Of a DNA stretch of 38,527 nucleotides, positions 25,354 to 34,164 are shown piece after piece. Source of the stretch: Olsenella uli (lineage in GTDB: Bacteria > Actinomycetota > Coriobacteriia > Coriobacteriales > Atopobiaceae); NCBI RefSeq assembly GCF_901212655.1, contig NZ_CAAKON010000020.1:1-38527 (forward strand). Direction: 5' to 3'. Each line of letters starts with the position of its first letter. The stretch's first letter is position 1. The notes under the pieces were generated by a model, which saw nothing but the letters and a program-made list of their open reading frames with translations, was not told the DNA's origin and made no database searches. A program made the translations under genes and the position numbers.

Positions 25354-26190
25354 CTACAGAAGCCCCCGGATGGCAGACACGAGGGCGTCAATCTGGGCCA
25401 TGGGCGTGCTGGCGCCTGCCGTCACGCCAATGGCCTCGGCGCCCTCAAACCATAAACCCTCGAGCTCGCCAGGGGTCTCGATGTGGTGCGTGCGCCCGCA
25501 GGCGCTCGCGCAGATCTCGGCGAGGCGGGTGGTGTTGGCCGAGTTCCTCCCGCCGATGACGACCATGACGTCCGAGCCCGCCGCAAGCTCGCGGGCGGCC
25601 TGCTGGCGCTCGCTCGTGGCCTCGCAGATGGTGTTCACGACGCACACCTCGGGCACCCTGGCCGTAAGGGCCGAGATGACCTCGTCGAGGCGGGCCTTGG
25701 CCTGCGTGGTCTGCACCACGACGCCCACGCGCTTGGAGAGCGTGATGCCCTCGAGGGAGGCGACGTCTGCCACCGCCACGGCCCCGGGGGCGTGTCCCAA
25801 GATCGCCTCGACCTCGGGGTGTCCGCTCTCGCCCACCACGATGACCTGGTAGCCATCGCGCTGGAGGCGCTCCGCCGCGTGGTGGACGCGCTTGACGTAG
25901 GGGCAGGTGGCATCGACGACCGAGAGGCCACGTTCGCGGGCCAAGCGCTCCACCTCGGGAACCACGCCGTGCGTGCGAAGCACGAGCGTCGAGCCAGCCT
26001 CGCGGGGAACGTCCTCCACGACGGTGACGCCCGCGCTCTCGAGGCCGGCCACGACCTGGGGGTTGTGGATGAGCGGCCCGAGCGTGTGGACAGGTCCCGT
26101 GGCATCGCCTGCCACCTGGTGGACAAGGTCAAGGGCGCGCTGGACGCCATAGCAGGCGCCGGCGTGCTCGGCAACGGTGATGGTGGGCAT
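25354..26190 (-). CDS. ispH: 4-hydroxy-3-methylbut-2-enyl diphosphate reductase (IspH)
   Basis: A 278-aa Fe-S enzyme, the last step of the MEP isoprenoid pathway, making isopentenyl and dimethylallyl diphosphate. The three cluster cysteines are Cys13 (GACYGVQRA), Cys96 (DATCPYVKR) and Cys189 (NTICEAT). The proton-donor Glu lies in HPEVEAI. The ATG at 26188-26190 follows GGAGG. A longer in-frame reading extends upstream through plsC but is only its shadow. The hairpin at 26209 precedes its ribosome-binding site. Confidence 0.97.
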   Translation of the reverse strand: MPTITVAEHAGACYGVQRALDLVHQVAGDATGPVHTLGPLIHNPQVVAGLESAGVTVVEDVPREAGSTLVLRTHGVVPEVERLARERGLSVVDATCPYVKRVHHAAERLQRDGYQVIVVGESGHPEVEAILGHAPGAVAVADVASLEGITLSKRVGVVVQTTQAKARLDEVISALTARVPEVCVVNTICEATSERQQAARELAAGSDVMVVIGGRNSANTTRLAEICASACGRTHHIETPGELEGLWFEGAEAIGVTAGASTPMAQIDALVSAIRGLL

Positions 26191-26208
26191 CAGGCCTCCA
26201 GACAAAGG

Positions 26209-26230
26209 GCCCGGCACCAGGGCGCCGGGC
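26209..26230 (-). terminator. Intra-operon hairpin between plsC and ispH
   Basis: GCCCGGC (26209-26215) and GCCGGGC (26224-26230) form a 7-bp stem, extendable by CC/GG across a mismatch. The minus-strand tail is CCTTTGTC, followed directly by the ispH ribosome-binding site. It could be a weak terminator or an attenuator-like structure. Confidence 0.5.
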
Positions 26231-26255
26231 TTGGGTGGTTGGTATCGGACGGGCC

Positions 26256-27023
26256 TTACCAGAGCCCGGGGTTCTCGACGCGCAGCTCGTCGCGCAGGCG
26301 GTAGACCTCGGCCATGGCAGCGCGCTCCATCTCGGCCATCTGGGCCTTGCGTCCCTTGACGCCCAGCGACTCGAACGTGATGGGCTGTCCAAAGGTGACG
26401 AGCGGGCGCTTCCCGCGCGTGGGACGCGTCTTGTAGGGGTCCGCCGCACCCACGATGGCGGCGGGCACGACGTCGCTTCTGCCCATCTGCGCGATCATGG
26501 CAAAGCCGCCGTGAATCTCGACCTCCTGCTCGTCGCTCTTGACGCGCGTGCCCTCGGGGTAAATCAGCACGCACTCGCCGCGGCCCAGGGCGTCCTTGGC
26601 AGCGCGCAGGGCGTTGATGTCGGCCGAGCCGCGCTCGATGGGGATGGCGCCCATGCGGGGAAAGAAGAACTTGGCCGGACCGATGCGGTCGAACTCGCTC
26701 TTGTAGATTGGGCGAACCGTGACGCCTCGCATCCCGAGGTAGACGACGGTCGCGACGGGGTCGATCATGGACACGTGGTTCATGACGATAACCGACCCGC
26801 GGTCGCGCACGTGCTCCACGAGCTCGTCCATGCCGTAGAACCTCGTTCGCCACTTGATGCGGCAGAACAGCCAGATGAGGAAGAAGACGATGGCGTGAAG
26901 CACCCTGATGGGCAGGGGGTACTCCCCCACGCCGTGTGTCAGGTAGTCTCTTCGCTCGCAGCGAAAGGCGCGCATCTTGCCTGTGCCGGAGGAAGTACGC
27001 ACGCTCCTGCCCTCCGCGCTCAT
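26256..27023 (-). CDS. plsC: 1-acylglycerol-3-phosphate O-acyltransferase family protein (PlsC)
   Basis: A 255-aa membrane-associated acyltransferase that makes phosphatidic acid from lysophosphatidic acid. The HX4D catalytic motif is NHVSMID (His83, Asp88), and the phosphate-binding EGTR is in YPEGTRVK. One membrane segment occurs at about 40-55. The ATG overlaps the cmk stop as ATGA. PlsY downstream and GpsA supply the preceding steps. Confidence 0.93.
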   Translation of the reverse strand: MSAEGRSVRTSSGTGKMRAFRCERRDYLTHGVGEYPLPIRVLHAIVFFLIWLFCRIKWRTRFYGMDELVEHVRDRGSVIVMNHVSMIDPVATVVYLGMRGVTVRPIYKSEFDRIGPAKFFFPRMGAIPIERGSADINALRAAKDALGRGECVLIYPEGTRVKSDEQEVEIHGGFAMIAQMGRSDVVPAAIVGAADPYKTRPTRGKRPLVTFGQPITFESLGVKGRKAQMAEMERAAMAEVYRLRDELRVENPGLW

Positions 27024-27709
27024 GAGCGCACCTCACGCATGAGGCCCACGATCAGGTCGCACACCTCGTCGACGGAAAGCCCGGTGGAGTCGAGGTGCCG
27101 GGCATCGTCGGCAGGACGCAGGGGTGAGGCGGCGCGAGAGGAGTCGGCCTTGTCGCGGGCGATGAGCTCGTCTTCCACGGCGCGCTCCTGGGCGGCGTCC
27201 GTTGCCGCGGCCTTGCCCGTGGCGGTGTCTCCGCCGGCGCGCTGGACGGCGCGGCGATGGGCGCGGGCTGCCGGGTCTGCCGTGAGGAAGACCTTGACCT
27301 CGGCCGCGGGGAACACGACGGTGCCGATGTCGCGCCCCTCGGCCACGACGTTCGCGCCCTCGGCAAGCTTGCGCTGGAGGGAGACCATCGCCTCGCGGAC
27401 GGCGGGGTTGGCCGCGACGGCAGACACGTTCGCATCGACCTCGGGCGTGCGAATCTCAGCCGTGCGGTCCTCGCCATCGACCAGGACCTGCTGGCCGGAG
27501 GCACCCGTCGTGAGCGAGAGCGGGAGCGTTCGGGCCAGCTCGGCCACGGCATCAGCGTCCGAAGCCGAGACGCCGCGCTCGAGCGCGGCACAGGTCACGG
27601 CGCGATACATCGCACCCGTGTCGAGGTAGGTAAGCCCCTCTCGGGCCGCAAGGGCGCGGGCGACGGTGGACTTGCCGGACCCAGCGGGCCCGTCGATGGC
27701 AACGATCAT
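27020..27709 (-). CDS. cmk: Cytidylate kinase
   Basis: A 229-aa enzyme that phosphorylates CMP and dCMP. The P-loop is DGPAGSGKST (6-15); YLDTGAMYRAVT and the GRDIGTVVFP segment contact the nucleotide. ATG follows AAGGAG by 6 nt and lies directly after the phosphatase stop. It sits between pseudouridine synthase and lipid genes, the usual order in related bacteria. Confidence 0.96.
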   Translation of the reverse strand: MIVAIDGPAGSGKSTVARALAAREGLTYLDTGAMYRAVTCAALERGVSASDADAVAELARTLPLSLTTGASGQQVLVDGEDRTAEIRTPEVDANVSAVAANPAVREAMVSLQRKLAEGANVVAEGRDIGTVVFPAAEVKVFLTADPAARAHRRAVQRAGGDTATGKAAATDAAQERAVEDELIARDKADSSRAASPLRPADDARHLDSTGLSVDEVCDLIVGLMREVRS

Positions 27710-28429
27710 CTAGTGCTCCTTAGCATTCGTGATGTGATCGGCGGCGCGGGAGAGGTCGTCCTCCGGCTCGCGGGGAAGCACGCCCACGTCTCCCCCGGGC
27801 ACGAACCCACGCTCGGCACGGGCCTTGAGCTCGTCTGGCATGAGGCCCGCCGTCTGCAGAGAGAGCCTCGAGCCGTCCGATACGTAGACCATGGACGACA
27901 CGTTCACGACCACGTGGTTCCAGAACCGGTCGAGAGGCTCGTCGTAGACGGCGGCGAAGATGGCACGGGAAAGGCCGCCGTGCGTGACGCAGGACGTCTT
28001 GCCGGGAAGCGTCGCCACGTAGTCGACAAGCGACCTGGCGCGGGCGATGAGGTCCTCAAAGGACTCGGCGCCTGGCGCAGGATCGGTCTTGCCGTCCCGA
28101 ATCGGCCAGGGAAACTCATACCCGAGCTCCCTGATCTTGTCGAGCCGCACGCCCTCGATGGCCCCGAACTCGATCTCCACGAGACGATCGTCGACGACGG
28201 GCTCGATGCCAAGCCGAGCCGCGGCGTCATCGGCAATGGCACGGCAGCGCGAGAGCGGCGAGGTGAGGATGCGGTCGGGGCGCCATGCGGCGATGGCCCC
28301 AGCCGCCTGGACGGCCTGCCGGCGACCCCGATCCGTGAGAGCCACGTCCATGCGGCCCGAGAAGAAGTGCTCCACGTTGCTCACCGTCTCGGGATGACGG
28401 GTGATGAGAACCCGCCCGAACTCAGCCAT
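27710..28429 (-). CDS. Histidine phosphatase family protein
   Basis: A 239-aa member of the phosphoglycerate-mutase-like superfamily. The catalytic His is in ITRHPETVSN, where the usual RHGET has Pro instead of Gly. SPLSRC, EIEFGAIEG and CVTHGGLS complete the pocket. The ATG at 28427-28429 overlaps the upstream pseudouridine synthase gene by 8 nt and has AGGGAGAG. The C-terminal about 50 aa (after the second His) are unusual and charged. The substrate cannot be predicted; cobC- or gpmB-type phosphatases are possibilities. Confidence 0.85.
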   Translation of the reverse strand: MAEFGRVLITRHPETVSNVEHFFSGRMDVALTDRGRRQAVQAAGAIAAWRPDRILTSPLSRCRAIADDAAARLGIEPVVDDRLVEIEFGAIEGVRLDKIRELGYEFPWPIRDGKTDPAPGAESFEDLIARARSLVDYVATLPGKTSCVTHGGLSRAIFAAVYDEPLDRFWNHVVVNVSSMVYVSDGSRLSLQTAGLMPDELKARAERGFVPGGDVGVLPREPEDDLSRAADHITNAKEH

Positions 28430-29225
28430 GCGCACGCTCTCCCTCCGCCGCGGCCAGAACCGCGCGCCTCTCGGTCTCCGTAAGCTCACGCCACGAGCCC
28501 GGCTTGATATCCCCAAGCGTCAGGGGCCCAAACGTGTCGCGATGAAGCGCCACGACCTCGTGTCCCACGACCTCAAGCATACGCTTGACCTGGTGCTTGC
28601 GCCCTTCGTGAATCGTGAGGCCCACGACGCTCATGCCCTCGGGCACGCCGCGAGGGGCCACCGGACGCGTGTCGCGAGGACGCTCGAGAAGCTCGACGGC
28701 CGCGGGCGCGCAGGGCCCGTCATCTAAGGTGATGCCCCGCTCGAGCCGGCGCGCCTCCACCTCCGCAAGCCGCCCCCGCACGAGCGCGACGTAGTGCTTT
28801 TCCTTCTCGAAGGAAGGGTGCAGGAGGCGCTGCGCGGCATCGCCGTCCGTGGTGAAAAGCAGAAGCCCCGTCGTGTCGCGGTCGAGCCTGCCCACCGGAA
28901 AGAGGCCGGGATGCTCGCGGATGGGCACGAGCTCGGCCACGCAGGGGCGCCCGCCCGGGTCGCGCATCGTAGTCACGTAGCCCATGGGCTTGTTGAGGAT
29001 GAGGTAGGTGGCCTCGTCTGCCAGGCGAACCTCGCGCCCGTCGACGGTAACCACGTCCACGGCGGGGTCCACCTTGCTGCCGAGCTCGGTCACGACCTCC
29101 CCGTTCACGCGGACGCGCCCCGCGGTCATGAGGTTCTCGGAGCCGCGACGGCTCGCGGCGCCCGCGCGGGCGAGGAACTTCTGGAGCCGCATCGGCACGA
29201 CGCGCTCGTCTGTGCCCAAGGTCAT
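28422..29225 (-). CDS. rluB: Pseudouridine synthase, RsuA/RluB family
   Basis: A 267-aa enzyme with an N-terminal S4 RNA-binding domain (about 12-55) and a catalytic domain with GRLDRDTTGLLLF, Asp115 being the catalytic residue. KHYVALVRG, EGRKHQVKRM and LGDIKPG are typical. It should modify 23S rRNA (RluB) or 16S rRNA (RsuA). RluB is favoured by the scpAB-rluB-cmk context. The start is ATG overlapping the scpB stop as ATGA; a later ATG (at Met12) is possible. Confidence 0.92.
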   Translation of the reverse strand: MTLGTDERVVPMRLQKFLARAGAASRRGSENLMTAGRVRVNGEVVTELGSKVDPAVDVVTVDGREVRLADEATYLILNKPMGYVTTMRDPGGRPCVAELVPIREHPGLFPVGRLDRDTTGLLLFTTDGDAAQRLLHPSFEKEKHYVALVRGRLAEVEARRLERGITLDDGPCAPAAVELLERPRDTRPVAPRGVPEGMSVVGLTIHEGRKHQVKRMLEVVGHEVVALHRDTFGPLTLGDIKPGSWRELTETERRAVLAAAEGERAHG

Positions 29226-30007
29226 GAGGCATCCCCCTCGCAAACGGAGGCGGCACCTGTCTCAGGCTGGCCGTCCACCAGAGAGGATGTCCCGGCCTCG
29301 GGCCGTCCGTCCGCAGGTGCCATGTCCGCGGCAGGCCCGTCGCCCAAAGCGTCCCCGGCTCCATCGTCGAGCAGCTCACGCTCCTCGTCCATGTCGTCGG
29401 CGGCCTCCTCGAGGGTCGACTCGATGCTCCGACCGCTCAGGCGCTCGCGAATGAAGCGCTTTGACTCCTCGTCTGGGGCAAACTCCTCCAGGTTGGGAAG
29501 CTCGCGCAGGCTCTTGAGGCCAAAGCGCTCGAGAAACGCCTGCGTGGTGCCATAGCGAATCGCCTGGGTGCGCCGCGGGTCCTTGCCCGCCTCGCGAACG
29601 AGTCCCTTGTCCATGAGCGAGGAGATGACGCCATCGGAGTTCACGCCGCGGATGGCCTTGACCCCCTCTCGCGTCACCGGCTGGTGGTAGGCGATGACGG
29701 CCAGGGTCTCGAGCGCCGCCTGGGAGAGCCGGCGCGTGTCCCAGCTCATGACGAGCGCCTCCACCTGGTCGTGGTAGGCGGGGTGAGAGAACATGCGCCA
29801 GCCGCCAGCCACCTCGCGGAGCTGGAACCCGCGGTTGGCGTCGGCATACTCGGCCGCAAGCTCGGCCAGGGCACTCGCGGCCTCGCCCGGGGCGACGCCG
29901 AGGATGCCGGCGAGGTCCGTGGCCCCCACGGGGTCTGCGGAGCACAGGAGCATGGCCTCGATGGCGCCCTTGACCGAGGTGCCCTCGAGTCGGGTGAGAT
30001 CCTGCAT
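29222..30007 (-). CDS. scpB: Segregation and condensation protein B (ScpB)
   Basis: A 261-aa non-SMC condensin subunit that acts with ScpA and Smc in chromosome compaction. Two winged-helix domains span about 1-180; LETLAVIAYHQPVTR and AIRGVNSDGVISSLMDKGLV are diagnostic. ATG overlaps the scpA stop by 1 nt (TGATG). About 60 extra residues form a strongly acidic, Gly/Ala-rich tail with an internal near-repeat (ADGRPEAG, VDGQPETG), unlike the roughly 190-aa canonical protein. Confidence 0.94.
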   Translation of the reverse strand: MQDLTRLEGTSVKGAIEAMLLCSADPVGATDLAGILGVAPGEAASALAELAAEYADANRGFQLREVAGGWRMFSHPAYHDQVEALVMSWDTRRLSQAALETLAVIAYHQPVTREGVKAIRGVNSDGVISSLMDKGLVREAGKDPRRTQAIRYGTTQAFLERFGLKSLRELPNLEEFAPDEESKRFIRERLSGRSIESTLEEAADDMDEERELLDDGAGDALGDGPAADMAPADGRPEAGTSSLVDGQPETGAASVCEGDAS

Positions 30008-30813
30008 CAGTACTCTCCCTCCAGCTCTGCCAAGGCCGCCGCGTCCGGCTCGTAGGCCGGGGCGCCCTCGACGCGCTCGATGTCGATGGTGCCGAAGTTC
30101 TCGGTCTGGGTGACGCGAATGCTCCCCAGCTTGAAGAGCTGCAGCACCGCGAGAAAGGTGACCACGACCTGCTCGGGCGTGGCCTCGCCGTCGATGAGGT
30201 CGGCAAAGGTGAGGTGCCCGCGTGCGGCCGTGACACGGTCGACGGAGGCCACCGTAAGCGCCACGGGCAGGCGCTTGGGGGCGATGTGCTCGGCCTCGAG
30301 CAGAAAGCCCTCGCGCCGGCTGTCCAGGTCCGCGCAAAGCACGGCGAGCCCGCGGAGCGTGACGCCCTCGAGGTAGTCCGGCATCGTGCCGAGGAACTCT
30401 GGGTCTGGGCCCGCCGTCCTCGGGTGCATGCGCGCCTCGGCCTCCATGCGGGCGCCGAGGGCGGCCGCGGCGTTCCTGAACTGCTTGTAGGCGATGAGTC
30501 GGGCAACGAGCACCTCGCGCGCCTCGTCGGCGGTGAGCCCCTCGAGGTCGTCATCGTCCTCCTCGACGCGCCTGCGCGACAGGTCGTCGGGGACGAGCGA
30601 GGCGGCCTTGATGTCGAGCAGCGTGGACGCCACGAGCACGAAGTCGCTCGCGACATCCAGGTCGAGCTCGCCCATGCGCTCCACCTCGGCGAGGTACTGG
30701 TCTGCCACCTCGGAGATGGAGATGGCGCCGATGTCCACGCGCTGGCGGCTCACGAGCTGCAGCAGCAGGTCGAACGGCCCCGAGTATGCCTGGGTCTGGA
30801 CGCGGTAGCTCAC
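30007..30813 (-). CDS. scpA: Segregation and condensation protein A (ScpA)
   Basis: A 268-aa kleisin subunit of the bacterial condensin, bridging ScpB and Smc. YSGPFDLLLQLVSRQRVDIGAI marks the N-terminal domain and AEQVVVTFLAVLQLFKLGSI-like residues near 220 the C-terminal winged helix. The start is GTG (30811-30813). It is followed by scpB with a 1-nt overlap. Confidence 0.95.
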   Translation of the reverse strand: MSYRVQTQAYSGPFDLLLQLVSRQRVDIGAISISEVADQYLAEVERMGELDLDVASDFVLVASTLLDIKAASLVPDDLSRRRVEEDDDDLEGLTADEAREVLVARLIAYKQFRNAAAALGARMEAEARMHPRTAGPDPEFLGTMPDYLEGVTLRGLAVLCADLDSRREGFLLEAEHIAPKRLPVALTVASVDRVTAARGHLTFADLIDGEATPEQVVVTFLAVLQLFKLGSIRVTQTENFGTIDIERVEGAPAYEPDAAALAELEGEY

Positions 30814-30814
30814 G

Positions 30815-31525
30815 CTAGGCCCCCAGCATGAGGGTGGCGAGGTTGCCGGCCGTGACGTCGAGGTACCAGCCCACGGGGTCGACGCCGAGGCGCGGAATCA
30901 CGTACAGCAGGACAATCAAGATCGGCATGGCATAGTGCTGCACCTGGTAGTACCTCTCGAGGGCCTCGCCCTTGAGGAAGAAGCAGGCCACCTTGGACCC
31001 GTCGAGCGGGGGCAGGGGGATCAGGTTGAAGAAGCACAGCATGAGATTGACCCACACGTAGCTCGCGAGAATCGTGCAGAGGAGCCCCATGGGAGACTCG
31101 CGCACGACAGGGATCACCGGCCCGAAGTAGAGGGCCGGGTTTGCCTCGATGGCGCCCCACGCAAGGTTGAACAACACGGCTCCCGCGCAAGCCTGCAGGA
31201 TGTTCGAGGCAGGCCCCGCAAGCGCCACGAGCACCTCGTCGCGCCTACGGTTCTTGAGCCTCCAGGGGTTGTAGGGCACAGGCTTGGCAAAGGCAAAAAC
31301 CGCGCCGCCGGCAATGGCCATGACGAGGGGCAGCACCACAGAGCCCATGGGGTCGATGTGCTTGGCGGGGTTGAGCGTGAGCCTACCCGCCTCCTTTGCC
31401 GTGTCATCGCCGCACAGGTGGGCCACGAAGCCATGGGCCACCTCGTGGATAACGGCGGAGACCATGAGCAGCCCCACCGTGAGGACGACCTGGACGAGGT
31501 ATGATGGGCCGAGCGAACTACTCAC
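30815..31525 (-). CDS. Site-2 protease family protein (peptidase M50)
   Basis: A 236-aa polytopic membrane metalloprotease. The zinc motif HEVAH lies at 27-31 inside the second membrane segment, and the third ligand Asp lies in [12 protein letters not shown]. Such proteases usually release regulators from membrane anchors. A GTG start at 31525, 6 nt after GGAGG and overlapping the ABC-F stop by 8 nt, is favoured over an upstream GTG at 31529-31531. It lies 1 nt before scpA, a common arrangement. Confidence 0.9.
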   Translation of the reverse strand: MSSSLGPSYLVQVVLTVGLLMVSAVIHEVAHGFVAHLCGDDTAKEAGRLTLNPAKHIDPMGSVVLPLVMAIAGGAVFAFAKPVPYNPWRLKNRRRDEVLVALAGPASNILQACAGAVLFNLAWGAIEANPALYFGPVIPVVRESPMGLLCTILASYVWVNLMLCFFNLIPLPPLDGSKVACFFLKGEALERYYQVQHYAMPILIVLLYVIPRLGVDPVGWYLDVTAGNLATLMLGA

Positions 31526-33524
31526 CAACACCCTCCTCGATCTTGGCGGAGAGCTCGAGCCACTCCTCCTCGAGCGCGGGAATCTTCTTCTTCAGGGCAT
31601 TGTACTCGGCAAGCGCCTCGTCGAACTTCTTCTGGTCTGCGTAGAGCTCCTCTGACGCCATGAGCTCCATCAGCTCGTCATAGCGCTTGTGGGCGGGCTC
31701 GAGGGCTGCCTCGACCTCCTTGAGGCGCCTCTTCGTGGAGCGCAGGGCCTTGCTGCGGGCGTTTCTCGCCTCGGCCTCGGCGCGTCGCTGCTCCTTGGTC
31801 TTGACGTTGCGACCGCCGCCGGCCTCCTGCACAGAGGGGGCAGCCTGGGCCTTGGCAGAGGAAGGCTTGACAGGAGCAGCCATGCCCTGGGCCTCCGCCT
31901 CGGAGCGCTGTGCCAGGTCTTCGCGCTTGTAGAGGTAGTAGTCGTAGTCGCCGTCGTAGACCGTGACCTTGCCGTCGCGGATGTCCACGACGCGGTTTGC
32001 CACGGAGCGGACGAGGTGCTCGTCATGACTGATCAAGACGATGGTGCCCGGGAAGCTCTTGAGGGCGTCCTCAAGCATGTCCACCGAGTCGATGTCGAGG
32101 TGGTTCGTGGGCTCGTCCAGGCAGAGCAGCGCCTCGGGCGCCACGAGCATCTTGGCGAGGGCGAGGCGGGCGCGCTCGCCTCCGGAGAGCACGCGCACGG
32201 GCTTGTCGACGTCATCGCCCTGGAAGAGGAAGGCGCCAAGGAGCCTGCGCTGCTCGGGGTTCGTCCACATGGGCGCCACGGAGTCAATCTCCTGGAGTAC
32301 CGTGTTGGACTCCCGCATGCCCTCAAGCTGGTGCTGGGCATAGTAGGCAACGCCCACGTGCAGGCCGAGCTCGATGGAGCCGCTCGTGGGCCTCTCCTTG
32401 CCCAGCAGAATCTTGAGCAGCGTGGATTTGCCGGCGCCGTTGGGGCCCACGAGCGCCACGCGGTCGCCGCGGTAGAGCGTGAGGTCCACGTCCCTGTAGA
32501 TGGCCCTGTCGTCAAAGGACTTCGAGACGTTCGTGAGCTTGGCCACCATGTCGCCCGAGCGGGGCGGGTCCGGGAACTTGAAGCTCACGCGCCTGTGGCC
32601 CTCGGGCAGGATCACGAGCTCGCTTTTGATCTGCTCGATGCGACGCATGCGCTCCTGGGCCTGGGCGGCCTTGGTGGGCTTGTAGCGGAACTTGTCGACG
32701 AACACCTGCATGTGGGCGATCTCGCGCTCCTGGGCGGCGCGCTTGGCCCTCATCTGCTCGAGGTTGTCCTCGCGCTGCCTGAGGTAGCTGGAGTAGTTGC
32801 CCGTGTAGGTGGTGATGCGGCGGTTTTCCACAGCGGCCACGTGACTCACGCAACGGTCCATGAAGGCGCGGTCGTGGCTGACGAGCAGCACGGCCCCATC
32901 ATAACCGGAGATGAACTGCTCGAGCCACTGCACGCTCTCAAGGTCGAGATGGTTCGTGGGCTCATCGAGCAGCAGCAGGTCTGGGTGGCGAAGCAGCAGC
33001 TTTGAGAGCGCGATGCGCATCTGCCAGCCGCCGGAGAACTCCTCGGCGGGCTTGTCGAGGTCCTCGACGGGAAAGCCGAGACCGCAGAGGATGGCACGCG
33101 CGCGGCTCTCCAGCTCGTAGCCGCCGAGGCGCTCGAAGCGGTCCTGGGCAACCGAGTACTCGGAGAGCAGCGAGTCGAGCTCCGGACCCTCGGGGGTGTT
33201 GGCGATCTTTGCCTCGAGCTCGCTCGTGCGCTCGCCCAGGCGACGGATCTCGGTGGCCGACGCCATGACCTCCTCGAGCGCCGTGTCATGCCCCGCAAGC
33301 TTGGCCTCCTGCTCGAGATAACCAACGGAGGCACCCTTCTGGAAGCTCACGACACCGTCATCGGGCGTCTCCTGCCCCATGATGATCTTGAGGAAGGTGG
33401 TCTTGCCGGCGCCGTTGGGGCCCACGAGCGCCCAGCGCTCACCGGCATTGAGCTGCAGCGAGGCGCCCTCGTAGAGGGTCCGCCCACCAAAGGACTTGGA
33501 TATCTTGTCTGCGAGGAGAATCAC
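31518..33524 (-). CDS. ABC-F family ATPase (ABCF3/YheS-like)
   Basis: A 668-aa soluble double ATPase that acts on ribosomes. Walker A motifs are GPNGAGKTT and GPNGAGKST; signatures are FSGGW and LSGGE; Walker B segments are [11 protein letters not shown] and [12 protein letters not shown] linker with [10 protein letters not shown] and [21 protein letters not shown] lies between the domains. The C-terminal about 120 aa are a coiled coil ([18 protein letters not shown]). The start is GTG at 33522-33524, 8 nt after AGGAG. It shows no antibiotic-resistance hallmark I can identify. Confidence 0.93.
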   Translation of the reverse strand: MILLADKISKSFGGRTLYEGASLQLNAGERWALVGPNGAGKTTFLKIIMGQETPDDGVVSFQKGASVGYLEQEAKLAGHDTALEEVMASATEIRRLGERTSELEAKIANTPEGPELDSLLSEYSVAQDRFERLGGYELESRARAILCGLGFPVEDLDKPAEEFSGGWQMRIALSKLLLRHPDLLLLDEPTNHLDLESVQWLEQFISGYDGAVLLVSHDRAFMDRCVSHVAAVENRRITTYTGNYSSYLRQREDNLEQMRAKRAAQEREIAHMQVFVDKFRYKPTKAAQAQERMRRIEQIKSELVILPEGHRRVSFKFPDPPRSGDMVAKLTNVSKSFDDRAIYRDVDLTLYRGDRVALVGPNGAGKSTLLKILLGKERPTSGSIELGLHVGVAYYAQHQLEGMRESNTVLQEIDSVAPMWTNPEQRRLLGAFLFQGDDVDKPVRVLSGGERARLALAKMLVAPEALLCLDEPTNHLDIDSVDMLEDALKSFPGTIVLISHDEHLVRSVANRVVDIRDGKVTVYDGDYDYYLYKREDLAQRSEAEAQGMAAPVKPSSAKAQAAPSVQEAGGGRNVKTKEQRRAEAEARNARSKALRSTKRRLKEVEAALEPAHKRYDELMELMASEELYADQKKFDEALAEYNALKKKIPALEEEWLELSAKIEEGVGE

Positions 33525-33641
33525 GGGAGGGACTCCTAGGTGACATAAGGGCGCGTCAGACGCCGGAAACCCTGGGGCTGGAAAGGACGCGAAGGGCGCC
33601 GAATGCCCAAAAGCCGCTGGCGTAAGGACGCGCCGAGCGAA

Positions 33642-34016
33642 CTAGTTCTGGCAGAGGTGGATGGCGAAGCCGCCGATCTCGCGCGTGAAGTAGACGAGCC
33701 TCGTGGAGCCATCAGGGTTGAGGACACGGGAGCTCTCGTTGATCTCGAAGCCACGGTCCTTGAACCAGGCCTCGGCAGCGGGAAGGTCGTTGACGCCAAA
33801 ACCGATGTGGCCGTGGGTGCCGCGGCCCTTGCCGCTCATGACCTCGACCAGCGTGTCGGCAAAGACGGAGACGGGCGTCTCGCGAGGCTCGAGCCCCATA
33901 AGCACCTGGAAGAGCCCGGCAATCTCGCGGGCCTCCTCGACGGAGCTGGCGTTGACGCCAACGTGCGCAACGTGCATGCCAAACGCCTCGACGGGATTGG
34001 TGATCTGCTCGCTCAT
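33642..34016 (-). CDS. Free-standing VOC-family protein related to the aldolase-associated domain
   Basis: A 124-aa VOC (glyoxalase/dioxygenase superfamily) domain protein. HVAHVGVNASSVEEA opens the fold, then FADTLVEVMSGKG, THGHIGFGVNDLPAA and the C-terminal IGGFAIHLCQ. This resembles the C-terminal VOC domain fused to some 2-keto-3-deoxy-6-phosphogluconate (KDPG) aldolases of Firmicutes. Here no aldolase domain precedes it; the start at 34014-34016 follows GGGGAGC. The enzymatic role is unknown. It lies between tRNA-Val and the ABC-F gene on the same strand, with a terminator just upstream. Confidence 0.85.
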   Translation of the reverse strand: MSEQITNPVEAFGMHVAHVGVNASSVEEAREIAGLFQVLMGLEPRETPVSVFADTLVEVMSGKGRGTHGHIGFGVNDLPAAEAWFKDRGFEINESSRVLNPDGSTRLVYFTREIGGFAIHLCQN

Positions 34017-34045
34017 GAGATGCTCCCCTGTCTGGATGTCCATAC

Positions 34046-34077
34046 GAAAAAGGCCAGGCACCTCAGCGCCTGGCCTT
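34046..34077 (-). terminator. Rho-independent terminator of tRNA-Val
   Basis: AAGGCCAGGC (34050-34059) and GCCTGGCCTT (34068-34077) form a perfect 10-bp stem with an 8-nt loop. The minus-strand tail has five T residues. It lies 9 nt after the tRNA-Val CCA end and only 33 nt before the VOC start codon. Confidence 0.9.
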
Positions 34078-34086
34078 AAAAATTCG

Positions 34087-34161
34087 TGGTGGGCGATGCT
34101 GGATTCGAACCAGCGACCCCATCCGTGTGAAGGATGTGCTCTACCCCTGAGCCAATCGCCC
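34087..34161 (-). tRNA. tRNA-Val (anticodon CAC)
   Basis: A 75-nt tRNA including encoded CCA. The acceptor stem is GGGCGAT with ATCGCCC and discriminator A. The anticodon stem is CATCC/GGATG with loop TTCACAC, putting CAC at 34-36. The T arm contains GGTTCGAATCC. It has its own promoter and terminator. Confidence 0.97.
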
Positions 34162-34164
34162 GTG

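Noticed and set aside
25354..27036. A 560-codon minus-strand frame suggesting a fusion in front of IspH
   Set aside because: The first 282 codons lie antiparallel in frame over plsC, which has a complete motif set and its own start. The IspH ATG has GGAGG directly upstream, so the extension is a shadow.
33525..33641. Separate promoter for the ABC-F run between VOC and ABC-F
   Set aside because: Only poor matches to -35/-10 elements are visible, so it is left open rather than called.
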